Assembly: GCF_025399835.1 (NCBI RefSeq)
Contig: NZ_JAODVR010000001.1
Span: 186,001 to 250,000 of the forward strand
Length of the DNA stretch: 64,000 bases
DNA from: Haloarchaeobius sp. HME9146
GTDB taxonomy: Archaea; Halobacteriota; Halobacteria; Halobacteriales; Natrialbaceae
Direction: 5' to 3'
Within the stretch, counting starts at the first letter, position 1. Each line of letters begins with the position of its first letter. This document shows positions 1 through 8,236 of this stretch, one piece after another. Below the pieces are notes generated by a model that did not search any database, was not told the DNA's origin, and saw only the letters and a list, made by a program, of their open reading frames with translations. The translations under genes and the position numbers were made by a program.

Positions 1-1
1 C

Positions 2-559
2 GTGCTCGACTACCTCGAATCGGCGGGGATGCTCGACCGCACCGGCGGCCTCCGGGCGACCAAACTCGGCTCCCTCGTCTCCCGGGTGTACGTCGACCCC
101 GTCACCGGCGCGTCTGTCATCGACGCCCTGGGTCGGGCGGCCGACAACCCGCGGCTGACCCCCCTCACTGTGCTCGAACTGGTCTGTGACACCACCGACA
201 TGCCGGAACTCTACACCCGGAACGACGAGGCCGGTCGGCTCACCGACGAGGCGATGCGCCGCGAGTCCGAGCTCACGAAGTCGGTGATGGACTTCGACGG
301 CGACTTCCAGGCGTGGCTGGACGTGTTCAAGACCGCGAAGATGCTCTCCGACTGGTCGGAAGGGGCGGACGCCGACACGGTCGCGGAACGCTACGGCGTC
401 GGACCCGGCGACGTGCGCCGCATCGCCGAGCGTGCCGCCTGGCTCCTGACGGCGACCGAGTCGCTGGCGGAGTACATCGCCGACGAGGGGACCGACGTGA
501 CGCGAGTCGCCCGGGTCATCCGGGAGACGCGCGAATCGCTGGTCGAGCGCGACGTGTGA
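2..559 (+). CDS. Hel308-type DNA helicase, C-terminal part (5' end outside window)
   Basis: The first 185 codons seen are the C-terminal end of a superfamily 2 DNA helicase of the archaeal Hel308 group, which unwinds forked DNA during replication-fork repair. The visible part carries the helical ratchet region (LTPLTVLELVCDT, then a helix-rich segment around WLDVFKTAKMLSDW) and a helix-hairpin-helix-like end with YGVGPGDVRRI, followed by AAWLL. These fit the end of Hel308 proteins. The motor domains with Walker motifs lie upstream of the window, so activity cannot be judged. The gene ends with TGA and converges on gfcR with about 22 bp between them. A related COG1204 helicase cannot be excluded. 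Confidence 0.8.
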   Translation: MLDYLESAGMLDRTGGLRATKLGSLVSRVYVDPVTGASVIDALGRAADNPRLTPLTVLELVCDTTDMPELYTRNDEAGRLTDEAMRRESELTKSVMDFDGDFQAWLDVFKTAKMLSDWSEGADADTVAERYGVGPGDVRRIAERAAWLLTATESLAEYIADEGTDVTRVARVIRETRESLVERDV

Positions 560-581
560 TAGCAGGGAGAAGCAGCCAGAA

Positions 582-1298
582 TCAGGGTTCGACGTCGACC
601 AGCGCGCCCACGGGTGCGTCGGTCCGCTCGGCGGCTCGTTCCTTGCCCTCGTCGCCGACCGCGATGAGCGCGAACACGCCCGCCACGTCGGCACCCGCGT
701 CGGATACGATGTCGAGCAGGAGTTCCTGGGTCTCGCCCGACCGGATGAGGTCGTCAACGACGAGGACGGAGTCACCCGCATCGAGCGCCGACGCCGGAAG
801 ATAGTACGTCAGTTCGATGCCGGACTGGAGGCGCTGGCGGGCCTCGATGAACTCCTCGACCGCGGTCTCCTTCGACTTCTTCGCGTACACGCAGTCCGCA
901 CCGAAGTAGCTCGCCATCGAGGCGGCGAGCGTGATACCGTCGGTCGCGGCCGTCAGGACGGCGTCGGGGCGGTCGAACGCGAAGGCGTCGGCGGCGACCG
1001 GCGCGACGAGGTCGAGGAAGGCCTGGTCGAAGACGGCGGCGCTATTGTCGACGTAGCCCTCGTCGTCGACCCGGATGCGCGCGCCCAGTTCCGCGGCGAG
1101 TTCGTCGCGACCGACCCCTTCGACGACCTCCCGGGCCCGGTCGGCGCTCGGGAGGACGTGGCCGTTCACGTAGCGGTTCAGGTCGCCTGCCGGCAGCCCC
1201 GTCAGCGCCGCCAGCTCGTCGTACGTCCGCGTCTCCTTGAGCATCTGGAGGACGTCGACGGCGCGCAGCTGGAGGGCCGCCTTCTCGGCTCGGTTCAT
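582..1298 (-). CDS. gfcR: GfcR-type transcriptional regulator with phosphoribosyltransferase domain
   Basis: This 238-aa protein joins an N-terminal helix-turn-helix (about residues 1-60, with YDELAALTGLPAGDLNRYV) to a type I phosphoribosyltransferase fold. The PRPP loop is clear (VLVVDDLIRSGETQ). This architecture is that of GfcR, which in Haloferax activates genes of glucose and fructose catabolism; earlier annotations often call it PyrE. A separate true pyrE lies at 11.4 kb, which supports the regulator call. I start at the ATG at 1298; a GTG two codons upstream (1304) is possible. It lies 78 bp downstream of thrS on the same strand and could be partly co-transcribed. No sugar gene lies next to it, so any targets are elsewhere. 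Confidence 0.85.
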   Translation of the reverse strand: MNRAEKAALQLRAVDVLQMLKETRTYDELAALTGLPAGDLNRYVNGHVLPSADRAREVVEGVGRDELAAELGARIRVDDEGYVDNSAAVFDQAFLDLVAPVAADAFAFDRPDAVLTAATDGITLAASMASYFGADCVYAKKSKETAVEEFIEARQRLQSGIELTYYLPASALDAGDSVLVVDDLIRSGETQELLLDIVSDAGADVAGVFALIAVGDEGKERAAERTDAPVGALVDVEP

Positions 1299-1376
1299 AC
1301 CCACTATGCACGACTACACAATCATGAATACATCGAATCTGTCGAACCAGAAAGTGGGCACGACCGTGGAGTCGAC

Positions 1377-3311
1377 CTAGCTCAGGAAGTTCGGCTCGAC
1401 GTGCTTCTGGTCGCGCTCGGCGCGGAGGTGCTCGAGGAACTCGTCGGTGTCGACGTCGTACTCCTGGCGCTCCTTGCGGTCACGCACGGAGAGGTTGCCG
1501 GCCTCCTCCTCGTTGTCGCCCACGATGATCATGTAGGGCACGCGGTCGTTGTGCGCGCCGCGGATCTTGCGCTCGATGGTCGCGTCGCGGTCGTTGACCT
1601 CGACACGGAACTCCGAGAACTGCTCTTTGACCTCGTAGGCGTACTCGAGGTTGTCGTCCGAGATGGGCAGGATGCGGACCTGCTCGGGGGCGAGCCAGAA
1701 CGGGAACTTGCCCGCGAAGTGCTCGATGAGCACCATGAAGAAGCGCTCGTAGGAGCCGTACAGCGCGCGGTGGATCATCACCGGGCGCTCGTGCTCGTTC
1801 TCCTGACTGACGTAGCTCAGGTCGAAGCGCTCGGGCATGTTGAAGTCGAGCTGGACCGTCGGGCCGTCCCACTTGCGGCCGAGGGCGTCCGTGAACGCGA
1901 AGTCGATCTTCGGGCCGTAGAACGCGCCGTCACCCTCTTCGAGGTCGTAGTCCATGCCACGCTTCTCGAGGACCGAGGTAAGCTGCTCCTCGGCCTGCTC
2001 CCAGATCTCGTCGCTGCCGACGGACTTCTCGGGACGGGTCGCGAGCGCGACCTCGAACTCCAGCCCGAAGGTGTCGAGGATCTGCATGATGATGTCCATG
2101 ATGGCCTCGACCTCCGCCTCGATCTGGTCGGGGCGAGCGAACAGGTGGCCGTCGTCGATGGTGAACGCCCAGACGCGCGAGAGTCCGGAGAGCTCCCCGC
2201 GCTGTTCCTTGCGGTAGACCTTCCCGTTCTCGGCGTAGCGGATGGGGAGTTCGCGGTAGCTCCAGGAGTGGTCCTGGTAGATGGCGGCGTGACCCGGGCA
2301 GTTCATCGGCTTCAGGCCGTACTCGTCGTCACCCACGTCGAACAGGAACATGTCGTCGTGGTAGTTCTCGTAGTGGCCCGACTGCTTCCAGAGGTCCGTC
2401 TTGAACACGTGGGGGGTCTCGACGTACTCGTAGCCCGCGTCGAGGTTCATCCCCTCGATGAAGCGCTCGAGTTCGCGCAGGATGGTCTTCCCGTTCGGGT
2501 GGTACAGCGGGAGGCCCGGTCCCGTCACGTCCTGGATGGAGAAGAGGTTCATCTCGCTGCCGATCTTGCGGTGGTCGCGTCGCTCGGCCTCCTCCTTTCG
2601 CTCGAGGAACTGTTCGAGGTGGGACTCCTTCTCGAAGGCCGTCCCGTAGACCCGGGTCTGCATCTCGTTCTCCTCGTCGCCGCGCCAGTACGCGCCGGCG
2701 ATCTCCATGAGCTCGATGCAGCCGATCTCGCCCGTCGAGGCGACGTGCGGGCCGGCACAGAGGTCCTCGAACTCGCCCTGGCTGTAGAAGGTGATCTCCT
2801 TGCCCTCGTCGTGGAGTTCATCCAGCAGCTCCAGCTTGTAGGGCTGGTCCGCGAGGCGCTCTTTGGCGTCCTCGTAGCTCACGACCTCGCGCTCGATGTC
2901 GAGGTCGGCCTCGATGATGTCGCGCATCTCTTCTTCCAGTGCGGGCAGGTCGTCGGAGTCGATGTCGACGTCGTCGAAGTCGTAGTAGAAGCCCTCGTCG
3001 GTCGGCGGACCGATGGCGAGCTTCGCGTCGGGGTACTCGCGGAGCACGGCCTGTGCGAGGACGTGGGCCGCGGAGTGACGCATGACTTCGAGGTATTCGT
3101 CGGACTGGTCCGTGACGATCTCGATCTTCGCGCCGTCGTAGACGGTCGCTTCCTTGGCGACGAGGTCGCCGTCGATCTTCCCGGCGACCGTGTCCTTCCC
3201 GAGACCGGGGCCGATCTCGTACGCGACATCCTCGACGCTCGCCCCTTTCGAGACCGCGAGTTCCGAGCCGTCTGGTAGTACTACCGCTATCTGTTGTTCT
3301 GATTTCGACAT
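1377..3311 (-). CDS. thrS: Threonyl-tRNA synthetase
   Basis: The 644-aa enzyme charges tRNA-Thr. It has the full bacterial-type layout: an N-terminal TGS domain (residues about 1-65), the HxxxH editing domain ([11 protein letters not shown], then CAGPHV with the paired Cys and His), the class II catalytic core (motif 2 around [19 protein letters not shown], motif 3 around [13 protein letters not shown]) and an anticodon-binding domain at the end. Bacterial-type ThrRS with this editing domain is normal for haloarchaea, whereas many other archaea use a different N-terminal editing domain. The start MSKSEQQI follows a leader of roughly 125 nt that contains strong inverted repeats (see the leader entry), unusual in a group where leaderless mRNAs dominate. 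Confidence 0.97.
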   Translation of the reverse strand: MSKSEQQIAVVLPDGSELAVSKGASVEDVAYEIGPGLGKDTVAGKIDGDLVAKEATVYDGAKIEIVTDQSDEYLEVMRHSAAHVLAQAVLREYPDAKLAIGPPTDEGFYYDFDDVDIDSDDLPALEEEMRDIIEADLDIEREVVSYEDAKERLADQPYKLELLDELHDEGKEITFYSQGEFEDLCAGPHVASTGEIGCIELMEIAGAYWRGDEENEMQTRVYGTAFEKESHLEQFLERKEEAERRDHRKIGSEMNLFSIQDVTGPGLPLYHPNGKTILRELERFIEGMNLDAGYEYVETPHVFKTDLWKQSGHYENYHDDMFLFDVGDDEYGLKPMNCPGHAAIYQDHSWSYRELPIRYAENGKVYRKEQRGELSGLSRVWAFTIDDGHLFARPDQIEAEVEAIMDIIMQILDTFGLEFEVALATRPEKSVGSDEIWEQAEEQLTSVLEKRGMDYDLEEGDGAFYGPKIDFAFTDALGRKWDGPTVQLDFNMPERFDLSYVSQENEHERPVMIHRALYGSYERFFMVLIEHFAGKFPFWLAPEQVRILPISDDNLEYAYEVKEQFSEFRVEVNDRDATIERKIRGAHNDRVPYMIIVGDNEEEAGNLSVRDRKERQEYDVDTDEFLEHLRAERDQKHVEPNFLS

Positions 3312-3440
3312 GGGTGACGTTCCTCAGGCTGGTCAGTGTCTGCCAACGCGAGAACCGGTAGGTGAAGTTGTGATTTAGCGGGTACAAACCCGACCTGTAA
3401 AGCAGACACCTACCATCGTACTTTTCCATACCCGGTTGTG
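3312..3440 (-). promoter_or_regulatory. Structured 5' leader of thrS, candidate cis-regulatory RNA
   Basis: The leader holds two 8-bp helices that share bases and so compete. The segment at 3407-3414 pairs with 3357-3364 (GGTAGGTG/CACCTACC in mRNA sense), and 3402-3409 pairs with 3336-3343 (GTGTCTGC/GCAGACAC). A 5-bp hairpin at 3379-3392 (CGGGT, loop TTGT, ACCCG) lies between the arms; its loop contains UGU, which is also a threonine anticodon. The layout suggests two alternative folds, perhaps linked to autoregulation by ThrRS. The pairing is seen directly; the regulatory role is inference. Confidence 0.5.
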
Positions 3441-3461
3441 CGAGAAAAGAGTTGCGTTTCA

Positions 3462-3467
3462 TTTAAT
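3462..3467 (-). promoter_or_regulatory. TATA-like box for thrS
   Basis: The minus strand reads ATTAAA here, within an AT-rich stretch, about 25 nt upstream of a likely transcription start near 3437-3440. This would give thrS a leader of about 125 nt. No other convincing TATA box lies closer to the start codon. Confidence 0.45.
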
Positions 3468-3575
3468 CGAAAACATGCGTGAGAATGTATCACACGGTGT
3501 TGTCGGGGCTTGAGATAGAAAGTCCGACGCAGCACTGTCAGCGAAGGCGCAGTTTCTGGCCGCGACGAGGGCCGG

Positions 3576-4079
3576 TCAGCTGTCCCGTTCGGTGACGGGC
3601 GCGAGTGGCACGGAGTGCTGGTTCCTCACGGTGACGCTGTCAGCCGAGACGACCGACGTGGCGTTCAGCGATGCGACCGCGACGCCTTCGTCGACGGCCC
3701 ACGAGGCCGAGACCGTGGCCGTCTCCCCACGGGTGAGCCTCCCGGTCGAGGCGTTCGCCGAGAGGGTCGTGCCGTCTTCCAGCGTCACGCCGTCGACCCG
3801 GAACTCGTAGGGGTCGTTGCCGGTGTTTCGCACGGTCACCTCGAGGACCAGTCGGCGCTCGCCGTCGACCGTCTCGAAGTGGGCGTCCGTGAGTCGCTCC
3901 GTCTGCTCCGTCGTCAGCACGACCTCGTCGCCGATACCGACGGGCTCACGCTGGTCCGCCGGCTGTTCCCCGCCGAAGAGCTGGTTCGAGACCAGCCCGA
4001 AGAACGTCGCCCCCTCGATGACCAGCGGGATGCCGATGCCCACCACGATGAGCAGTCGGATGAGGGTCCGGCGCTCCAT
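3576..4079 (-). CDS. Membrane-anchored accessory protein of the ba3 oxidase operon, function unknown
   Basis: The 167-aa protein has one N-terminal transmembrane segment (about residues 8-28), then a roughly 120-residue extracytoplasmic part predicted as beta-rich (LVLEVTVRNTGNDPYEFRV, with a later GETATVSASW). This resembles the DUF4352/immunoglobulin-like accessory domains of archaeal secreted proteins. It starts 3 bp after the cbaA stop codon, so it is very probably translated from the same mRNA as the oxidase. It has no Cys and no obvious metal-binding His cluster, so a copper chaperone role is not supported. A structural or assembly role for the oxidase is a guess from position. Confidence 0.7.
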   Translation of the reverse strand: MERRTLIRLLIVVGIGIPLVIEGATFFGLVSNQLFGGEQPADQREPVGIGDEVVLTTEQTERLTDAHFETVDGERRLVLEVTVRNTGNDPYEFRVDGVTLEDGTTLSANASTGRLTRGETATVSASWAVDEGVAVASLNATSVVSADSVTVRNQHSVPLAPVTERDS

Positions 4080-4082
4080 CGG

Positions 4083-5801
4083 TCAGGGGTTGATCGGCGG
4101 CGAGCCCGGCGTGAGCGCCCCATCCGCCAGCAGGTCCACGACCGGGATGCCGTAGGCGATCAGGATGAGGACGATGGCCAGCGCCGTCCACAGCTTGAAG
4201 TTGTCGAGGATGCGCGGGCTATCGCTCGGCCCCGACAGCGGCTCCGGGATGAAGCCGTCGACGACGACCTTGCTCTTCTCGCGGTCCGCGTTCCACGTCC
4301 CGGCGAACACGAGCCAGAACATGCCCAGGGAGACGAACAGCAGGACCGCCCCGATGGCGATCTGGAGCTGCATCTCCGCGACGGTCCCGAACGGCGTCTC
4401 GTACGCGATGCCCGTGACGCGCCCCCACTCGGGTTCGGCCGTCCGGCGGGGCAGGCTCGCGAGGCCAGCGCGGTGCATGGCGTTCGACATGAGCGTCATC
4501 CCGAGGAACCAGACGAACGGTTGGGCGACCGCGACGCCGCGGAACTGCAGGCGCTTGCCGGTGACCTGCGGCCACAGCCAGTACGTGATGGCCATGAACG
4601 TCAGGGCGGCCGCGGTGCCGACGGTGAGGTGGAAGTGGCCGGGCACCCACAGCGTGTTGTGGATGAGGTAGTTGATGTTCATCCCGGCGTTTATCATGCC
4701 GGAGAAGCCCCCGGCGGCGAACATCAGCCCAGCGAGCGCACAGCCGGCGAACGCCGGGTTATCCCACGGCAGGGCGCGAAGCCAGCCGAAGCGGCCCTCA
4801 CCGCCGCGCTGGCGCGCCCCGTGCTCCATGCTGGCGACGACGGTGAACGCCGTCAGCAGGCTCGGCAGCAGGAGGAACATGGTGTTCGTCATCGCGACGA
4901 ACTTGAACCCGCTCGGGATGCCGGGGTCCATGTACTGGTGGTGGAACCCGACCGGCGTCGAGAGGATGAGGAACAGGATGAACACGACGCGGGCCAGCGG
5001 GTCGCTGAACAGCCGGCCGCCCGAGAGCTTCGGCAGGATGGTGTACCAGACGAAGTACGCGGGCATCAGCCAGAAGTACACGACCGGGTGTCCGAAGTAC
5101 CAGAACAGCGTCCGCGTCAGCAGCGGGTCGACCGTCTCGAAGAGGCCGAGCGACCACGGCAGCAGGAAGAAGAGCACCTCGACGGCGACGCCGAACGTCG
5201 AGATGTACCACATCAGCATCGTCGTGAGTACCATGAACGTCTGGAGCGGGACGCGCTCGTCCGGGTTGTCCTGCCGCCAGACGTAGAAGGTACGGAACCA
5301 GTCGAGGCCGGCGATCCACGTCCCGACGAGGAACGCGGCCAGCCCGAAGTAGAAGATGGGGTGCGCCTTAAGCGGCGCGTAGAACGTGAACAGCACGTCG
5401 GCCTGGAACGGAATCTCGCCCGCGAAGCCGCCAAGGATGGCGACCGTCGCGAGGACGGTCCCGAGCGCCATCAACAGCACCCAGGCGCGGGTGATGTTCC
5501 GGTTGGGGATGGGCGTCTCCAGGCTCCGGGTGATGCCCCAGGTGAACAGGCCACAGATGAAGAAGGTCGTGAAAACGAGTGCGAGCAGGACACCGTGGCC
5601 CGTCAGGACGGTGTAGTAGTCCTGCGAGGGCATGATACGCAGGGCACCCGTGCGGTGGAGCGCCTGCACCAGCCCCATCAGGCCGCCGATGAGGAGCGAC
5701 CCGAACGCGATGGCCAGGCAGACCCGGGTGACCTTCGCCTCAAACGGGTACTCGTCGACGAAGTGCGTGTCGGTGGACCCCTGGAGTGCCTCGGCGCTCA
5801 T
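4083..5801 (-). CDS. cbaA: ba3-type terminal oxidase subunit I
   Basis: The 572-aa integral membrane protein is the catalytic haem-copper subunit that reduces oxygen and pumps protons. About 13-14 hydrophobic segments can be followed. Haem and CuB ligands are recognisable: HGVLLAL in an early helix, the CuB His in HPVVYFWLMPAYF, the HH pair in HHQYMDPG, and VPGHFHLTVGTA near the end with the two haem-ligand histidines. The sequence is of the B type (ba3-like), close to the CbaA proteins of Natronomonas and related haloarchaea. It overlaps cbaB by 4 bp (ATGA), a sign of translational coupling. The plus-strand genes across the divergent promoter supply probable copper-loading functions. Confidence 0.95.
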   Translation of the reverse strand: MSAEALQGSTDTHFVDEYPFEAKVTRVCLAIAFGSLLIGGLMGLVQALHRTGALRIMPSQDYYTVLTGHGVLLALVFTTFFICGLFTWGITRSLETPIPNRNITRAWVLLMALGTVLATVAILGGFAGEIPFQADVLFTFYAPLKAHPIFYFGLAAFLVGTWIAGLDWFRTFYVWRQDNPDERVPLQTFMVLTTMLMWYISTFGVAVEVLFFLLPWSLGLFETVDPLLTRTLFWYFGHPVVYFWLMPAYFVWYTILPKLSGGRLFSDPLARVVFILFLILSTPVGFHHQYMDPGIPSGFKFVAMTNTMFLLLPSLLTAFTVVASMEHGARQRGGEGRFGWLRALPWDNPAFAGCALAGLMFAAGGFSGMINAGMNINYLIHNTLWVPGHFHLTVGTAAALTFMAITYWLWPQVTGKRLQFRGVAVAQPFVWFLGMTLMSNAMHRAGLASLPRRTAEPEWGRVTGIAYETPFGTVAEMQLQIAIGAVLLFVSLGMFWLVFAGTWNADREKSKVVVDGFIPEPLSGPSDSPRILDNFKLWTALAIVLILIAYGIPVVDLLADGALTPGSPPINP

Positions 5802-6355
5802 GCGCTCACCCCCGCGGTGGCGTTCGTCGTGTTCCCGCTCGTCCCGTTGTACGTGTACTGGTCAGACGGAACGGCGACGACCTTGCCCTCCATGTTGTGG
5901 TGGTTCGCGCCACAGTACTCGTGGCAGACGATGCCGTACGTATCGGCCTCGTCGAAGCGCGTCTTGATGGTCGCGACCTGTCCGGGGATGACCATCGTGT
6001 TGATGTTCGTCCCCGCCAGCTCGAACCCGTGGATGACGTCGCCACTGGTGATGTGGAAGGTCACGTTCGCGTCGGTCGGCACCCGGATGGGCCGGGAGAC
6101 GTCCGGCGTCCCCGGGTTGTAGCTGAACTGCCGGGCGACGATGTAGACGTGGTACTCGTTCGGGCCGGTCTTGACGACACCCGGGTCGGAGAACTCCGGA
6201 TGCTCGTCGAGTGCCTGTGGGTCGACCTGCCCGCCCTTGTCGTCGACCATCTCGACCCCGGCACCGATGGCACCGTAGGTGATCGTCGCGATGAAGCCGA
6301 CGATGAGCAACAATGCAACACCGAGCCAGAGCTTCTCGAACCTGTGAATGTGCAT
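5798..6355 (-). CDS. cbaB: ba3-type terminal oxidase subunit II (CuA subunit)
   Basis: The 185-aa protein has one N-terminal membrane helix (residues about 10-30) and an extracytoplasmic cupredoxin domain. All CuA ligands are present: H109 in VIHGFE, then C144, E146 (backbone), C148, H152 and M155 in VCHEYCGANHHNM. A single membrane helix rather than two is typical of ba3-type subunit II. It takes electrons from a small copper protein such as halocyanin and passes them to subunit I; no halocyanin gene lies in this window. The start MHIHRF lies 4 bp after the cbaD stop, and the end overlaps cbaA by 4 bp. Confidence 0.95.
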   Translation of the reverse strand: MHIHRFEKLWLGVALLLIVGFIATITYGAIGAGVEMVDDKGGQVDPQALDEHPEFSDPGVVKTGPNEYHVYIVARQFSYNPGTPDVSRPIRVPTDANVTFHITSGDVIHGFELAGTNINTMVIPGQVATIKTRFDEADTYGIVCHEYCGANHHNMEGKVVAVPSDQYTYNGTSGNTTNATAGVSA

Positions 6356-6359
6356 GGTC

Positions 6360-6551
6360 TCACCCGATCACCGTCGGTCCGTTGCCGAGGAACTCGATGA
6401 AGTACATGAACCCCCACAGGAGTACCAGGATGAGGAAGTACACCACGATGAGCGACGCCGTTCCGACAGGGTCGAACTCGTCGTGACCGAGCTCCCTGAC
6501 GACGCCGTCGGCATCGGCGGTGTCCTCCGCCTGCGATACCTCCGAACTCAT
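6360..6551 (-). CDS. cbaD: Small single-helix subunit of ba3-type oxidase (CbaD-like)
   Basis: A 63-aa protein with an acidic N-terminus and one hydrophobic helix (LIVVYFLILVLLWGFMYF). Size, position as first gene of the minus-strand oxidase operon and the helix resemble the small subunit IIa/CbaD of ba3 oxidases, which stabilises the complex. I prefer the ATG at 6551 (MSSEVSQAE) over an upstream start at 6575 because the extra residues MRWRRGVD are atypical. Confidence 0.75.
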   Translation of the reverse strand: MSSEVSQAEDTADADGVVRELGHDEFDPVGTASLIVVYFLILVLLWGFMYFIEFLGNGPTVIG

Positions 6552-6645
6552 ATCGACACCCCGTCTCCAGCGCACCCGCCCTGGGGGCGCGCGTGAACCG
6601 TACTGCTACTCGTGCTGCGCATAGACAGGCAGGCAGTTGTGGGCC

Positions 6646-6662
6646 ACCCACACTATAATAGG
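6646..6662. promoter_or_regulatory. Divergent promoter region between oxidase and copper-assembly operons
   Basis: The 176 bp between cbaD and the plus-strand small gene contain one clear TATA-like element, ACTATAATAG (6651-6660), flanked by CCACCC on one side and GGGGGTG on the other. The element reads TATA-like in both directions, so the two operons may share or compete for one site and be co-regulated. The leader would be about 75 nt on the minus side and about 45 nt on the plus side. Confidence 0.45.
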
Positions 6663-6727
6663 GGGTGAATTCTCATGCTGTTGGAACCGGCGGTAGGCCA
6701 AAGAGGGAGGAACGAGTAGCATGGTCC

Positions 6728-6919
6728 ATGAACCTCGACCGAACGCAATTCGTCGCGGGTGTGGGACTGCTCGGTCTGCTCCCGGTGGTGGCCTACGCCG
6801 CGATAGAGGGGATGTGGCCCGTCGTACTCGCCCTGCTGAACGTCCTCCTCATCTCCGCCGGTCTCTACTACATGCTGTCCCCGACGGAGCACGAGGGCGA
6901 CCACGCCGCAGGCCACTGA
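6728..6919 (+). CDS. Small two-helix membrane protein, probable ba3 oxidase subunit (CbaE-like)
   Basis: The 63-aa product has two hydrophobic segments (about residues 8-28 and 31-49) and a His-rich acidic end (EHEGDHAAGH). The start at 6728 (MNLDRTQF) is chosen because the coding pattern begins there; an in-frame upstream extension to 6665 is low quality. Its position at the head of the plus-strand operon facing the oxidase genes, and its size, match small proteins annotated as ba3 oxidase subunits in haloarchaea. The C-terminal histidines could bind copper, which is only a suggestion. Confidence 0.65.
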   Translation: MNLDRTQFVAGVGLLGLLPVVAYAAIEGMWPVVLALLNVLLISAGLYYMLSPTEHEGDHAAGH

Positions 6920-6923
6920 GCAC

Positions 6924-7454
6924 ATGCGACGCCGAACGTTCCTCGGTGCGGCCGCCGGAGCCGCAGGCCTCGGCATCGGGGCGGGCGCGTGGGCCGCCAC
7001 CGGGGACGGCACCGGGCGACTCCGCGAGACCACCGTCCAGACCCTCGACGCGCGGGGAAGCGAAGCGGGGACCGTGACGGTCCCGGACGACCGCCCCGTC
7101 GTCCTCGACCTCTTCGCGACGGTGTGTGGTCCCTGCAAACCGCAGACCCGGGCGGTCGCTGTGGCCCGCGACCGGCTCGGTGATTCGGCACGATTCATCT
7201 CGGTCACGGGCGAACCCATCGGCGAGACAGGCATCTCCCCCGCTGGCCTGCGGGAGTGGTGGCGCGAGGCCGACGGGGACTGGACGCTCGCGCACGACCG
7301 CGAGGCGAAACTCGTCCACGCGCTGGACGCCCGCCAGATTCCATTCCTCGCTATCGTCACCCCCGACGGCCACGTCGCCTACCGCGAGACGGCCCGGCCG
7401 AGTATCGTCCCGGCCGACCGCATCGTCGCCAAAGTCGAAGAGGTGACGGGCTGA
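6924..7454 (+). CDS. TlpA-like extracytoplasmic thioredoxin
   Basis: The 176-aa protein begins with a Tat-type signal (RRRTFLG, then a Gly/Ala-rich stretch to about residue 25). A thioredoxin fold follows with C68-G-P-C71 in LFATVCGPCKPQ and a cis-proline region IPFLAIVTPDG. TlpA/ResA proteins reduce cysteines outside the cell; some prepare the CuA site of oxidase subunit II for copper. Placement 4 bp after the small oxidase-linked gene and 2 bp before a DsbD-like gene supports a role in CbaB maturation. Another thiol client cannot be excluded. Confidence 0.85.
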   Translation: MRRRTFLGAAAGAAGLGIGAGAWAATGDGTGRLRETTVQTLDARGSEAGTVTVPDDRPVVLDLFATVCGPCKPQTRAVAVARDRLGDSARFISVTGEPIGETGISPAGLREWWREADGDWTLAHDREAKLVHALDARQIPFLAIVTPDGHVAYRETARPSIVPADRIVAKVEEVTG

Positions 7455-7456
7455 CG

Positions 7457-8221
7457 ATGGTCCCCGACCCGGCGACCCTCGGCGTCTTCCTCGTGGTCGG
7501 CCTCCTCGCCGGGGCGCACTGTCTCGGCATGTGTGGCCCCCTGGTCACGCTGTACGCCGACCGGATGGGTGCAGACCGCGAGCGTGTCTCGTTCCGAGAT
7601 ATGCGCCAGCACCTCCTGTTCAACCTCGGGCGGACCCTGAGCTACGCAGCCATCGGGGCCCTGATGGGCCTGCTCGGGATGCTCGTCTTCGACGCGGCCG
7701 CGGTGACGCCACTCGCTGACGGTCTCCGGGCCGTGACGGGCATCCTCGTCGGCGGCTTCATCCTCGTGACCGGTGCGGGCTACCTGTTCCGGGGGCGCAC
7801 GGTCGGCCACGGCGTGTCGATTCCACTCGTGGGCGGCGCGTTCCAGCGCGTGTACAGTACCCTGACGGCCCACGTCGACTCGTGGGTCCGGGGTCCCAGA
7901 ATCGTCGGCCTCGGCGCGGTCCACGGGCTGCTCCCGTGTCCCATCATCTACCCGGCGTACCTCTATGCGCTGGCAACTGGCTCGCCCCTCGCCGGGGGCG
8001 TGTCGCTGGGCGTCCTCGGCCTCGGGACCATCCCGACGCTGTTCGCGTACGGGACCCTCTTCCAGTCCGCCGACGCAAGGTGGCGTTCCCACCTCCATCG
8101 GGCGCTCGGGGCGGCGTTCCTCGTGCTGGGGTACATCCCGCTCTCTCACGGGCTGATGCTGCTCGGCATCCACGTCCCCCACGTCCCGCTCCCGATGCCC
8201 GGCCCGACCATCCCAGCCTGA
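7457..8221 (+). CDS. UreH/DsbD-like six-helix membrane protein (sulfite exporter TauE/SafE-like annotation)
   Basis: The 254-aa protein has about six hydrophobic segments. Near the N-terminus it carries the family signature HCLGMCGPLV, and later LPCPIIYPAYLYA with a Cys-Pro, as in the PF13386 family related to DsbD and CcdA and to the bacterial cytochrome oxidase maturation protein CcoH/CcoS neighbourhood. Such proteins move reducing power or metal across the membrane. Being directly behind the TlpA-like thioredoxin, it may recycle that protein; being ahead of a copper ATPase, it may also handle copper. The ATG at 7457 overlaps nothing and is the first start after the tlpA-like stop. Confidence 0.8.
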   Translation: MVPDPATLGVFLVVGLLAGAHCLGMCGPLVTLYADRMGADRERVSFRDMRQHLLFNLGRTLSYAAIGALMGLLGMLVFDAAAVTPLADGLRAVTGILVGGFILVTGAGYLFRGRTVGHGVSIPLVGGAFQRVYSTLTAHVDSWVRGPRIVGLGAVHGLLPCPIIYPAYLYALATGSPLAGGVSLGVLGLGTIPTLFAYGTLFQSADARWRSHLHRALGAAFLVLGYIPLSHGLMLLGIHVPHVPLPMPGPTIPA

Positions 8222-8236
8222 AACCATCTCCCGCCA

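Noticed and set aside
1158-3278. A 706-codon open frame on the plus strand opposite thrS and gfcR
   Set aside because: It is an antisense shadow of thrS, which has full motifs. High-GC haloarchaeal genes with G/C third positions produce long stop-free frames on the other strand.
2818-3462. Possible upstream reading frame starting at 3462 in the thrS leader (MKRNSFLAQPG)
   Set aside because: Its ATG overlaps the probable TATA box, so it would lie outside the transcript, and most of it is a shadow frame inside thrS.
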